Source: a bacterium (lineage in GTDB: Bacteria; Zhuqueibacterota; Zhuqueibacteria; Zhuqueibacterales; Zhuqueibacteraceae). Taken from it: 64,000 bases of DNA. The DNA lies in NCBI GenBank assembly GCA_023150945.1, contig JAKLJX010000013.1, positions 124,001 to 188,000 of the forward strand. Direction: 5' to 3'. The notes below the pieces were generated by a model. The model was not told where the DNA came from, searched no databases, and saw nothing but the letters and a program-made list of their open reading frames with translations. Positions within the stretch are counted from its first letter, which is position 1; every line of letters begins with the position of its first letter. The translations under genes were made by a program, and so were the position numbers. Shown in pieces: positions 44,673 to 53,054 of this stretch.

Positions 44673-46541
44673 ATGTTGGAAGAAAGCACCGCAATGTTGC
44701 GATTGAAAGCCGGGGTGGAAGTGATTGCCCGGCATCGCGGCCTGGTCATCACGTTGTTCTTGCTCACGGTGATTCCGGTGGCCGTGGCCACGTTCACCGC
44801 CGCCCAACAGTTCCGCGCCACCGCCAAAGTGCTGGTGCGCCGCGAGGAAAAACCGGGCGCCTTGAATCCCTACTTCTCGCGCCTCAATCAGGAAGAGGAC
44901 ATTCGCTCGGAGCTGGAAATCGCCACCTGCCGTCCTGTTCTGGAGAATGTGTTGCGTGAAGCTCTGGCGAGCCGGCGGCCGTTTCACGGGTTGAATTCCG
45001 AGTCAGTGCAAGCATTGCAGGCACTGGTCAACGGCCGGCAGCGTCTGGTGGCGGCGGCCGACGGCACGCGCTCGGAAGCGAATGCGGCGGCCTGGCAGGC
45101 CGGCGATGATTTGATGGAACCGGCGCTCGAACGCATGCGCCGCCGTATCACCGTCGAAGCGGTCACCGGCGCCAACGTCATCACCATCAGTTTTGAAGAC
45201 ACGGAAGCGGAACGCGCCGCCTGGTATGCCAATGCGCTTGCCAATGCCTATGCCGCCTACAACGCCCAGGTGCACGGCGGCGCGGAGATCGAGAATTTTC
45301 TCAGCGAACACATCGGCAGTGCCCGCACCCGGCTGGACAGTCTGGAACAGGCGCTCTATGCCTTCCGCATGAGCAGCGGCCTGGTGGACTATGACAAACA
45401 GGTTGCCATCGTGCTGGAGAAGTATCGCTCGACCGATTACGAGATCCTGCGCTTGCGCGAAGAAGCGGAAACGCTTACGGCCAAGATCACGCGGCTGCGC
45501 CGCCTGCACGCCACGCGCGACTCGCTCATCGTGCCTGATGCCGACATGGATGCCCATCCGGCCATCCGCCAGCTTTACAGCCGGCTCACGGATTTGCGGC
45601 TGGAATACCGCGCGGCGCTGGGCAAATACACGCGCAATCATCGCCACATGCGCGATCTCGCCAGCCAAATCGCCGGCGTGCAAAAGGAATTGGTGAGCGA
45701 AATCGACCGCCTCATCGGGCTGGAGGAAGAACGCCGGCGCTCGCTGCAGGAGCAGATTGCCGTGATGTCCCGCAAGGTGGAGAATGTCAAAGCGGATTTG
45801 CAGAACCTGCCGGCCAAGGAGCGGGTGTTGAGCGAGCTGGAACTGGCCACGGAGAACACCCGCAAGATCTATTCCCTGTTGGTGACGCGGCGCGAAGAAA
45901 TGAGTGTGGAGAAAGCCGCCGATCGGCGCCTGTCGCGCATCGCGATCATCAGTCCCGCGGGTGTGCCGTTCGAACCTGTCAGCCCGCGCAAAGGTCGCAA
46001 TCTGGCCATGGGAATCCTGCTCGGCCTGCTGGCCGGAGTTGCCGGCGCCTTCGTGCGTGAGCAGGCTGGCCAAGCCTTGCGCGGCACGCCGACACCGGCG
46101 CGCCCGGCGCGTGCGGCGGAACGCGTGACGGTTGAAACCACCGCCGCGGCGTGGCAGCCGCCGGTGATGCCCGAGACCGTGGTGCTGCCGCCCGCGCGCA
46201 TCAAGCGTGCCACCCCGATCGAAGAATTGCTCGAAGACCTAACCACGGCCGGAGATGCGCCCATGGCGGAGGTGACCGTTGATCTGCGGCTGCAAACCGA
46301 GGTGGCGCGCCGCCGGCAGGCCGTCCATTTGCAGACCCATGACACGCATGCCAACGGCAATGCTGCCAACGGCGTTGTGAAAAACGGAATTAACGGCCGT
46401 GGCTTTCACGCCGGTGCGCCGCGAGCAGCGGCAGCTCTGCAGAGCAAGCCGGCCCTGCCGCCGGGCGCTGCTGTGACGCCGGAACGCGCCGCCGCGCCGG
46501 TTGCGTTGCGAGCCAAGAATCCCGCGCCGATGCACTTTTGA
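44673..46541 (+). CDS. Chain-length determinant / Wzz-GumC family protein without kinase domain
   Basis: 622 residues, GGAGAGAG ribosome site. TM1 about 22-44 (LVITLFLLTVIPVAVATFTA), a Wzz domain (ATAKVLVRREEKPGALNPYF), a long coiled coil (about 215-420), the conserved EERVLSEL-like KERVLSELELATENTRKIYS, then TM2 about 443-464 (LAMGILLGLLAGVAGAFV) preceded by PVSPRKGRN. No Walker motifs follow: instead of a BY-kinase there is a 155-residue Ala/Pro-rich cytosolic tail. It controls polymer length and bridges the periplasm to the export channel. A separate tyrosine kinase is not encoded nearby. Confidence 0.86.
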   Translation: MLEESTAMLRLKAGVEVIARHRGLVITLFLLTVIPVAVATFTAAQQFRATAKVLVRREEKPGALNPYFSRLNQEEDIRSELEIATCRPVLENVLREALASRRPFHGLNSESVQALQALVNGRQRLVAAADGTRSEANAAAWQAGDDLMEPALERMRRRITVEAVTGANVITISFEDTEAERAAWYANALANAYAAYNAQVHGGAEIENFLSEHIGSARTRLDSLEQALYAFRMSSGLVDYDKQVAIVLEKYRSTDYEILRLREEAETLTAKITRLRRLHATRDSLIVPDADMDAHPAIRQLYSRLTDLRLEYRAALGKYTRNHRHMRDLASQIAGVQKELVSEIDRLIGLEEERRRSLQEQIAVMSRKVENVKADLQNLPAKERVLSELELATENTRKIYSLLVTRREEMSVEKAADRRLSRIAIISPAGVPFEPVSPRKGRNLAMGILLGLLAGVAGAFVREQAGQALRGTPTPARPARAAERVTVETTAAAWQPPVMPETVVLPPARIKRATPIEELLEDLTTAGDAPMAEVTVDLRLQTEVARRRQAVHLQTHDTHANGNAANGVVKNGINGRGFHAGAPRAAAALQSKPALPPGAAVTPERAAAPVALRAKNPAPMHF

Positions 46542-46634
46542 ACCGGCTTCGGCCGCCGGACCGACGACGAGATTCATTGTCGATATATAAACGAGGACGT
46601 GGTTTTCCGCTGTTACCAGAAGGAGACTGGCATT

Positions 46635-48374
46635 ATGAAAGTTGTAATCCTTGCAGGCGCAGGCGGGGCACGGCTGCTGCCGCTTACCCAGATTACGCCG
46701 AAACCGTTGTTGCCGGTGGCGAACACGCCGCTGGCCCTTCATCTCGTGCAACACCTCAAACGCTGCGGCTTCACGGATCTGATCTTTTGCATCAGCAAAG
46801 ATCAAACGGCGCTGATGGAGGTGTTGGGCAACGGCGATCCCTGGGACATGGTGATCCGCTACGTGGTCGAAGATCGCCCCTCCGGCACCGCCGGCGCGCT
46901 CGGCCAGCTTGCGCCCCTCCTGTCCAATGACACCTTCCTGGTGATGGGCTGCAATGTGCTGTTCAACTTCAATCTGCGTGATTTGGTGAAACAACATGTG
47001 CGCTCCCGCGCCGAGGCCACGGTGCTGGTTTCGAAATTGCCGGCCGCTTATGACTCCGGCCGCCATGAAATCGTGGAAGTGAATGAGGACGGCAGCATTG
47101 GTCGCGTGCATCGCGGCGAGACGGCGCGCACGGATTTTCGCTTCTTTCCGGTGGGCGTCTACTGTTTTCAGCCTTCAGTGTTCGACTTTTTCCGCAAGGG
47201 CGAGAGTTTTCTCGACATCAAAGAGCAACTGTTGCAGCGCATGATGGAAAACGGCCGGCCGGTCATCGCCCATCAACTCCCGGGCGAGTGGCAGTACCTT
47301 TTCACGCTGGAAGATTATTTGAAACTCAATGACACCGTGCTGGCCGGCCAGTTGGGCAGCATCTCCTATCAACACCAAATTTCTCCCAACGTGTGGATCG
47401 GCCAGAACGTGCGGCTGGGCAATCGCGTCAATCTCATTCCGCCGGTGGTGATCGGCGACAACACCATCATCGATGATGATGTGCAGATCGTGGGCGGCAC
47501 GGTGATCGGCGCGGATTGCTTCGTGGGCAAAGGCTCGGTGCTGCGCGAATGCGCGGTGTGGAATCGGTGCCGCATCGCGGAGGGCAATTGGATCGAACGC
47601 ACGGTGATCACGCGCGACGGCGTGGTGGGGCCGCGCCAGCGCCTGCAGGGCGCGGTGGTGGTCAAGGAACAATTGCGGCCGGCCGCGGTGAATCTGCTGG
47701 CGAAAAACTACAACATCACCACCATTGCCTCCTCCGCGGCCACCACGGTGCTGCCGGGGCCGCAACGCCGCCGCTTGTTCGATTTCAGCAAGCGGGTCAT
47801 GGACATCGTGCTCTCGCTGCTGCTGGTGATTCTGCTCGCGCCGGTGATGCTGCTCGTCGCGCTCGCCATCAAGTTCGACAGCCCGGGCCCGGTCTTTTTC
47901 CGGCAGCGCCGGGCCGGCTTGGGCGGCCGCGAGTTCTGGATGATGAAGTTTCGTTCGATGGTGCAGGATGCCGCGCACCGGCAGGATCAACTGCGCCATC
48001 TCAACCAAGTCGATGGCCCGATCTTCAAGATCGAAAATGATCCACGCATGACGCGCGTAGGCAAAATTCTGCGCAAGCTCAGCCTGGATGAGTTTCCGCA
48101 ACTGTTCAACATTATGCGCGGCGAGATGAGCTTTGTCGGCCCGCGGCCTCTGGCTTACAAAGAGCTGAAGTATGAGCCGTCCTGGTCGGAAACCCGGCTG
48201 CAAGTGAAGCCCGGCCTCACCGGCTTGTGGCAGGTCAGCGGCCGCAGCGATTCCTCCTTCCGCGACTGGGTCGCGATGGACAAGTATTACGCCATGCATC
48301 AAAGCTTGCTGTTGGATTTGAAGATCCTGTTCAAAACCCCGTTCAATGTGCTGCTCGGCTCGGGCGCCTATTGA
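46635..48374 (+). CDS. Sugar nucleotidyltransferase fused to priming polyprenyl-phosphate sugar transferase
   Basis: 579 residues from ATG 46635 (AAGGAG upstream). Residues 1-240 are a nucleotidyltransferase (ILAGAGGARLLPLTQITPKP, then LLPVANTPL; SGTAGALGQL) and 250-360 a left-handed beta-helix (VWIGQNVRLGNRVNLIPPVV, IGDNTIIDDDVQIVGGTVIG), as in mannose-1-phosphate guanylyltransferases. From about 386 it is a PF02397 sugar transferase of the WcaJ/WbaP type: KRVMDIVLSLLLVILLAPVM, FFRQRRAGLGGREFWMMKFR, LSLDEFPQLFNIMRGEMSFV then GPRP, KPGLTGLWQVSGRS. It would make an NDP-sugar and transfer its sugar phosphate to undecaprenyl phosphate. The fusion is continuous with no frameshift. A TATATAA at 46584-46590 might be a -10 box. 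Confidence 0.87.
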   Translation: MKVVILAGAGGARLLPLTQITPKPLLPVANTPLALHLVQHLKRCGFTDLIFCISKDQTALMEVLGNGDPWDMVIRYVVEDRPSGTAGALGQLAPLLSNDTFLVMGCNVLFNFNLRDLVKQHVRSRAEATVLVSKLPAAYDSGRHEIVEVNEDGSIGRVHRGETARTDFRFFPVGVYCFQPSVFDFFRKGESFLDIKEQLLQRMMENGRPVIAHQLPGEWQYLFTLEDYLKLNDTVLAGQLGSISYQHQISPNVWIGQNVRLGNRVNLIPPVVIGDNTIIDDDVQIVGGTVIGADCFVGKGSVLRECAVWNRCRIAEGNWIERTVITRDGVVGPRQRLQGAVVVKEQLRPAAVNLLAKNYNITTIASSAATTVLPGPQRRRLFDFSKRVMDIVLSLLLVILLAPVMLLVALAIKFDSPGPVFFRQRRAGLGGREFWMMKFRSMVQDAAHRQDQLRHLNQVDGPIFKIENDPRMTRVGKILRKLSLDEFPQLFNIMRGEMSFVGPRPLAYKELKYEPSWSETRLQVKPGLTGLWQVSGRSDSSFRDWVAMDKYYAMHQSLLLDLKILFKTPFNVLLGSGAY

Positions 48375-48502
48375 GCGCGGTTGCCGGATCTTGCTCGAAT
48401 GCGCCTGGCGCGGCACGGCCGGAAGTCCGTTGATCAATTGCTCGGATCCCTGACCGGACCGCAACCGACTGCACCCTGGAGCCCTGCCGCCAGGCCATTC
48501 GC

Positions 48503-50068
48503 ATGCAACCGAATGCCAAACCACAAACCGAAATCGACGTCATGCACGCAAACTCCTGGCTTCCTGCTTCACTTTCGCTGCGGCACTTGTTTGCCGGGCT
48601 GTTGCTCGCGCTCTATGCCGGCATCGCCTACCAGGTGATGCAATTGCCGGACAACTGGCTCGGCGCGGCAGCGGGTCTGCTGCTGGCGGTCATCGGTTTG
48701 TTGTGGATGGGCAAGAGCCGGCAACTGCTGCTCACCGCGCTGGTGGTCGCGATTCCGCTGGTGGGTTTCGACTTCAGCCTCTATTACAACGAGAAGCTCG
48801 GCGGCGATCACCGCATCGCCGCGAGCTTGCTCGATTTTGCGCTGCTGGCGCTCGCCGGCGAGTATGTGCTCACCCGGCCGGCGGGGCAACGCCGCGCCCT
48901 GCAGCCGCGCGAGCTGGCGGTGTTGATGGCGGCCTTGTTCGCGCTGGGGCTGGTCTCTTTGAATTTCGCGCAAGAGCCCAGGCTCACGATGTTTGAGTTG
49001 ATCCGCCTCGGCCGCATGATCGTGCTCGCCCTGGTGGTGGCGAAGTGCGTGCAAGAGGGGGAGAGCTTGAACCGCGTGATCATGGTTCTTTTTCTCATGA
49101 CCATCGCCGAAGGCTTGCTCGGCTATGCCCAGAGAATTTCCGGCGGCCAGCTCGGCATCAAGTTGATCGGCGAGCCGGAGCACGTGCTCACGCAGGAGTT
49201 GAACGGCGGCACGGCGATCCGCGTGGGCGGCACTTTCAACCACGCCAATCAATTCGCGCGCTTCCTCGGTTTGGTGCTGCCGCTGGCACTGGCGGTGACC
49301 ATCGGCGGCGAGCGCCGCAAGTATCGCCTGCTCGCCGGCGCCGCGCTGCTGATCGGCGGCGGCGCCCTGGTGGTGACGTTGTCGCGCGCCGCCTGGATCG
49401 GCGTGACCCTGGGCAGTGCGCTGGTGTTTGCCATGCTCATCCGGCGGCCGGCACTGCGCGTGCGCGCCATGCGCAGTCTGTGGGCGGTGCTCGCCGCGGT
49501 GACGCTGTTCGTGCTGGTCAACCTCAACACCATTGTCGCGCGCTTCACCACGCAGGATGCCGGCTCCTTTGCCACGCGCGCGCCGATGGCGAACATCGCC
49601 CTGCAGATCATCGCGGATCATCCCTGGGGCGTGGGCTTCGGCAATTATCGCCTGTGGCTGCCCAAGTACGGCGATCCGGCCGTGCCGTTTACTTTTCAGG
49701 CGAAAGTGCACAGCGTCTATTTGCTCGTCGCCGCCGAGCTGGGCGTGGTGAGCTTGATCGTGTTTCTCGCGCTGCTGGCGTTTGTCTTCACCACGAGCCT
49801 GTCACTCTCCCGCCGTTTGCCGCCGGATGCGGCCATGGTGGCGATCGGCATCGCCGGTGGGTTGCTCGCTTTCAGCATTCACGGTCTGGTGGATTATGAA
49901 GAAATCGCCCGCATCCCGATTCTGTGGTTTCAAATCGGCTTGCTGGCGGCGCTGGCCGGCCAGTATCGCGCGGCCGCACGCGCCACTGCCGGTCCGACGC
50001 GGTTGGCCGCGAATCCGCCGCGTGACCGTGGCCGGCAGCCGGCTGATCCTGGCATGCCTGTGCTGTGA
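48503..50068 (+). CDS. O-antigen ligase/polymerase-like membrane protein (Wzy_C family)
   Basis: 521 residues with about 11-12 predicted helices. The Wzy_C (PF04932) core is visible: GGTFNHANQFARFLGLVLPL, VVTLSRAAWIGVTLGSALVF, and after a periplasmic loop the typical IADHPWGVGFGNYRLWLPKY and KVHSVYLLVAAELGVVSLIV with the conserved His. It would polymerise repeat units or ligate the glycan in the periplasm. ATG 48503 has a weak AGG; ATG 48542 (residue 14) is equally possible and leaves all helices intact. It follows the priming transferase by 128 bases. Confidence 0.84.
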   Translation: MQPNAKPQTEIDVMHANSWLPASLSLRHLFAGLLLALYAGIAYQVMQLPDNWLGAAAGLLLAVIGLLWMGKSRQLLLTALVVAIPLVGFDFSLYYNEKLGGDHRIAASLLDFALLALAGEYVLTRPAGQRRALQPRELAVLMAALFALGLVSLNFAQEPRLTMFELIRLGRMIVLALVVAKCVQEGESLNRVIMVLFLMTIAEGLLGYAQRISGGQLGIKLIGEPEHVLTQELNGGTAIRVGGTFNHANQFARFLGLVLPLALAVTIGGERRKYRLLAGAALLIGGGALVVTLSRAAWIGVTLGSALVFAMLIRRPALRVRAMRSLWAVLAAVTLFVLVNLNTIVARFTTQDAGSFATRAPMANIALQIIADHPWGVGFGNYRLWLPKYGDPAVPFTFQAKVHSVYLLVAAELGVVSLIVFLALLAFVFTTSLSLSRRLPPDAAMVAIGIAGGLLAFSIHGLVDYEEIARIPILWFQIGLLAALAGQYRAAARATAGPTRLAANPPRDRGRQPADPGMPVL

Positions 50069-50114
50069 GTATGGCCATTGTCCTCAACTCGCTTAACCGT
50101 GGGAGCCAATTTCT

Positions 50115-51551
50115 GTGTTGGGAAAAATCTTGAAAAATGCCTCGGCGCTGCTGCTGGTGCAGGTTCTCAATCCGCTGTTGGGCATGGTGTTCGTCATCGC
50201 GCTGGCGCGTCTCGATGGCGCGCTGGGGCTGGGCGCCTACACCTTTGCGCTGTCGCTGGTGTTGATCTTCGAGAACATTGCCGGTTTGGGCGTGCGTGAG
50301 TATCTGATCCGGGAAATCGGCAGAAATCCCGGCGAGTGGCGGGCGCTGCTCAACAGCGCGCTCGTCCTCGGCGTGGCGGCCGCGCTGCTCGCGCAGCTTG
50401 CCATGTTGCTGTTCGCGCACGCCGTCGGCTACGACCAGGAAACCGTGGCCGGCTTGTTCATCGTCAGCTTTGCGCTGCTGCCCGGCCTGCTGCATTATCT
50501 CTCCGTGTCATTCCTCTATGCGTTCGATGAAATGACCTGGGCGAGTGCCTCGTTCGTGATCGAAACAGTGGTGCGTACGGCCGCCGGCTTGCTGATCGTC
50601 TATCTGGATTTGGGAATGAACTGGCTGCTGGCCAGTTTCGTTATGAGCCGGTTGGTTGCGGCGCTCGTGGCCGGCTGGGCGCAAATCCGGCGCCTGGGTT
50701 GGCCGGGCCGGCAGTGGGATCGCCGCGTGTTTCGCGATTTACTGGCCGCCACGCCCACCTTCGGCGCCATGGCCATTTTGGCCGCGGTCTATTGGCGTCT
50801 CAACATCGTACTGCTTTCGCGGCTGAGCGGCGCCGAGGCCGTGGGCCATTACAGCGCCGGCTATCGCTTGATGGATTTGATCGCCTTTGCCGGCGGCAGC
50901 ATTCTCACGGCGACCTATCCCGCCATGACCCGCCTCTTTCATCACTTTCGCGAAGACTTCCGGCTGTTGCTGGACAAGGGCGTGCAGTATGCGCTCGCCG
51001 GCTATCTGCCGATCGCGGTGATGGTACACGAATTGAGTCCCCAAATCATCGCGTTGTTCTTCGGACCGGATTTCGCTCCCGCGGTGGACGGCCTGCGGCT
51101 GCTCACCTGGGCCACGCTGCCGTTGACGCTTGCCAAACTGTTTGCCAACGGCCTGGTGATTGCCGGCCGCCAAAATCTCGATCTGCGCGTGAATCTCTAC
51201 CGGCTGGCGGCCAATGCGGTGTTGAGCTACGTGTTGATCATGAAGTTCGGCATGTTGGGCGCCTGCTGGGCGCTGCTGCTGTCTTTGGCCGCGTCGGTGG
51301 TTCTGCAGATTTACTACCTGCGTGCCGTTGCGCCGTTGCGCTGGTCGCTGGCGCCCATCATCAAACCTGCGCTGGCCGCGCTCGCCCTGCTGGCGGCCCT
51401 GGAGTTGACCAGCGGCTGGCCGCTCTTGCTTCAGACCCTGCTGGCGGCGGCGAGCTATGCCGTCACCTATTTGCTGTTGCGGCCGTTCGACAGTGGTGAC
51501 CGGCGCGCGCTGCACTGTTTGGGAAAGCAACCTGTGGGAGAATTGGCATGA
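50115..51551 (+). CDS. Polysaccharide flippase (Wzx/MATE-like)
   Basis: 478 residues, GTG start at 50115 about ten bases after GGGAG. Twelve to fourteen predicted helices; N-terminus LKNASALLLVQVLNPLLGMV-FVIALARLDGALGLGAYTFA and the central RRVFRDLLAATPTFGAMAIL-AAVYWRLNIVLLSRLSGAEA are typical of the polysaccharide biosynthesis/MurJ superfamily (PF01943, PF13440). It would flip lipid-linked repeat units to the periplasm for the Wzy-like polymerase upstream. Its stop overlaps the next start (ATGA, 51548-51551), so it is translationally coupled to the glycosyltransferase. Confidence 0.86.
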   Translation: MLGKILKNASALLLVQVLNPLLGMVFVIALARLDGALGLGAYTFALSLVLIFENIAGLGVREYLIREIGRNPGEWRALLNSALVLGVAAALLAQLAMLLFAHAVGYDQETVAGLFIVSFALLPGLLHYLSVSFLYAFDEMTWASASFVIETVVRTAAGLLIVYLDLGMNWLLASFVMSRLVAALVAGWAQIRRLGWPGRQWDRRVFRDLLAATPTFGAMAILAAVYWRLNIVLLSRLSGAEAVGHYSAGYRLMDLIAFAGGSILTATYPAMTRLFHHFREDFRLLLDKGVQYALAGYLPIAVMVHELSPQIIALFFGPDFAPAVDGLRLLTWATLPLTLAKLFANGLVIAGRQNLDLRVNLYRLAANAVLSYVLIMKFGMLGACWALLLSLAASVVLQIYYLRAVAPLRWSLAPIIKPALAALALLAALELTSGWPLLLQTLLAAASYAVTYLLLRPFDSGDRRALHCLGKQPVGELA

Positions 51552-52543
51552 AGACGCAACCCCGCGTGTCCGTGGTGATCATCGGCCGGAATGAAGAAGA
51601 ACATCTCGCCGATTGCATCCGTTCGCTGCAACACCTGCGCTATCCAGGCGACAAGCTGGAAATCATCTATGTGGACAATGATTCCAGCGATCGTTCGCTC
51701 GCAATCGCGCGCCGGTTTCCGATCCGCACGCTTGCGCTCAAGCAGGCCCGCTCCACGCCGGGCCTGGCGCGCAATGCGGGATTGCAGGCGGCCACCGGCG
51801 AGTTCGTCCACTTCATTGACGGTGACATGACCATGGACCCCGATTGGCTCGTTGCCGCGTTACCGGCATTCGCGGATGAGCGCGTCGTGGCAGTGGTGGG
51901 ACGGCTGCGCGAGGTGCGGCCGCAGGAGAGTCTCTACAACCGTTTCTTTGATCTGGGGTGGGAAACCGCGCCGCTCGGCGAAATCGGCGCGCCCGGCGGC
52001 GGCGGTCTGTTTCGCACCGACCGGCTGCGCGAGTTGGGCGGCTATGATGACACGTTGTTCGGCGCGGAAGAAATCGATCTGGGCTACCGCCTGCGCGCCC
52101 GCAATCTCAAAACCCTGCGGATTTCTCATCTCATGGCCCGCCATGACATCGGCATGCAATCGCTGCGGCAGTTTTGGCGGCGCGGCGTGCGTGACGGCTA
52201 CTGGGAAATGGAGATGATCACCCGCTATTTCCACTGGTCGTGGCCGCTGCCGCAAGAGTACATCTGGAAAATGAACGTGCAGTTGCTCGCCTTTGCCAGC
52301 CTGTTGCTGCACGTGATTTTGCATCCCACCGCCGGCGAGTTGGCCGCCGTTTTCGTGTTGCCGGCCATCTTTTTCTGCAAGAAGGTTTGGTACTACCACC
52401 GCGCCACCGGCAAGCGTGCGATGAGCTGGCTGGCGGCGTTCTTCAATTACTTCAACATGTTTCCCATTGCCTGCGGCCAGTTGCGCTTCATGCGCGAGCG
52501 CATGGCCGGATGGTGGTGCCGGCCGGCGCACAGACCCGCCTAG
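51548..52543 (+). CDS. Family 2 glycosyltransferase
   Basis: 331 residues. GT-A fold: VSVVIIGRNEEEHLADCIRS, Asp pair in YVDNDSSD, nucleotide/metal motif FIDGDMTMDPDW, acceptor loop AEEIDLGYRLRARN, RRGVRDGYWEMEM. Two C-terminal hydrophobic stretches (VQLLAFASLLLHVILH, AAVFVLPAIFF) anchor it to the membrane. It adds a sugar to the lipid-linked precursor from the cytosolic side. It is the only free glycosyltransferase in the locus, so the repeat unit is either short or completed by enzymes encoded elsewhere. Confidence 0.87.
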   Translation: MKTQPRVSVVIIGRNEEEHLADCIRSLQHLRYPGDKLEIIYVDNDSSDRSLAIARRFPIRTLALKQARSTPGLARNAGLQAATGEFVHFIDGDMTMDPDWLVAALPAFADERVVAVVGRLREVRPQESLYNRFFDLGWETAPLGEIGAPGGGGLFRTDRLRELGGYDDTLFGAEEIDLGYRLRARNLKTLRISHLMARHDIGMQSLRQFWRRGVRDGYWEMEMITRYFHWSWPLPQEYIWKMNVQLLAFASLLLHVILHPTAGELAAVFVLPAIFFCKKVWYYHRATGKRAMSWLAAFFNYFNMFPIACGQLRFMRERMAGWWCRPAHRPA

Positions 52544-52807
52544 CGCACGGGTGCAAGACAAAGACCTTTCTCCGCGTTCGCTACGACTCGGCGGTTCCGG
52601 CGCCGGCAGTGTGTGAGTGGTGGCGTTCAAGAACAGTCGGGTTCATTTTGCCTTTTGCTTTTGTTGATGCCCGGCATGCTGCTCATCTTTCCAAGCGATG
52701 AGCACGCGTGCTGGGCATTTTTGTTGATCCCTGTGCCATTCCCAGCGCCACCATTTTCACAACCGATTTTGCCCCTGCAAAACAGCGCCTGCTCGTGCGG
52801 CGGCGGC

Positions 52808-52866
52808 GATACGTTCCATTACACAGCGCGATTTTGTGCAGCGGCGAGCGTGCAACAAAACGTTGC
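52808..52866 (+). repeat. GCAACAAAACGTTGC intergenic repeat, copy 3
   Basis: ATACGTTCC (about 52809-52817) followed after about 25 bases by GCGAGCGTGCAACAAAACGT-TGC ending at 52866. The terminal 15-mer (52852-52866) is identical to that of copy 1 on the minus strand at 29002-28988. Confidence 0.45.
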
Positions 52867-52948
52867 GATTTGGCCGGTGTGGCCGGAAAAGGGAGTCTAA
52901 ACGCCGTCATTTCAAGCTGCAGCGGCCGCTGATTCCAGTCGCGCTCAC

Positions 52949-52964
52949 TGGCACCGTCCTTGCT
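52949..52964 (+). promoter_or_regulatory. Sigma-54 promoter upstream of the asparagine-synthetase-like gene
   Basis: TGGCACCGTCCTTGCT: TGGCAC at 52949-52954 and TTGC at 52960-52963, with exactly 10 bases between the GG and GC, matching the consensus TGGCACG-N4-TTGCW at all but one position. Transcription would start near 52975, about 80 bases before ATG 53055. Two sigma-54 activators are encoded at 36133-39014. Confidence 0.65.
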
Positions 52965-53054
52965 TGAGCTGAAGGCGTCATTTACTCATGGGTTCCGAAA
53001 GCCAATCGGTTCACCCGCAGCCAATAACCGCTAAAGCGCAAGGTCGAGGAAGAC

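Larger units (their letters stand above)
52544..53054. other. Intergenic region dividing the exopolysaccharide locus
   Basis: 511 bases between the GT2 gene and the second block. It contains the repeat at 52808-52866 and the sigma-54 promoter at 52949-52964. Short frames in it lack ribosome sites and recognisable products. Confidence 0.5.
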
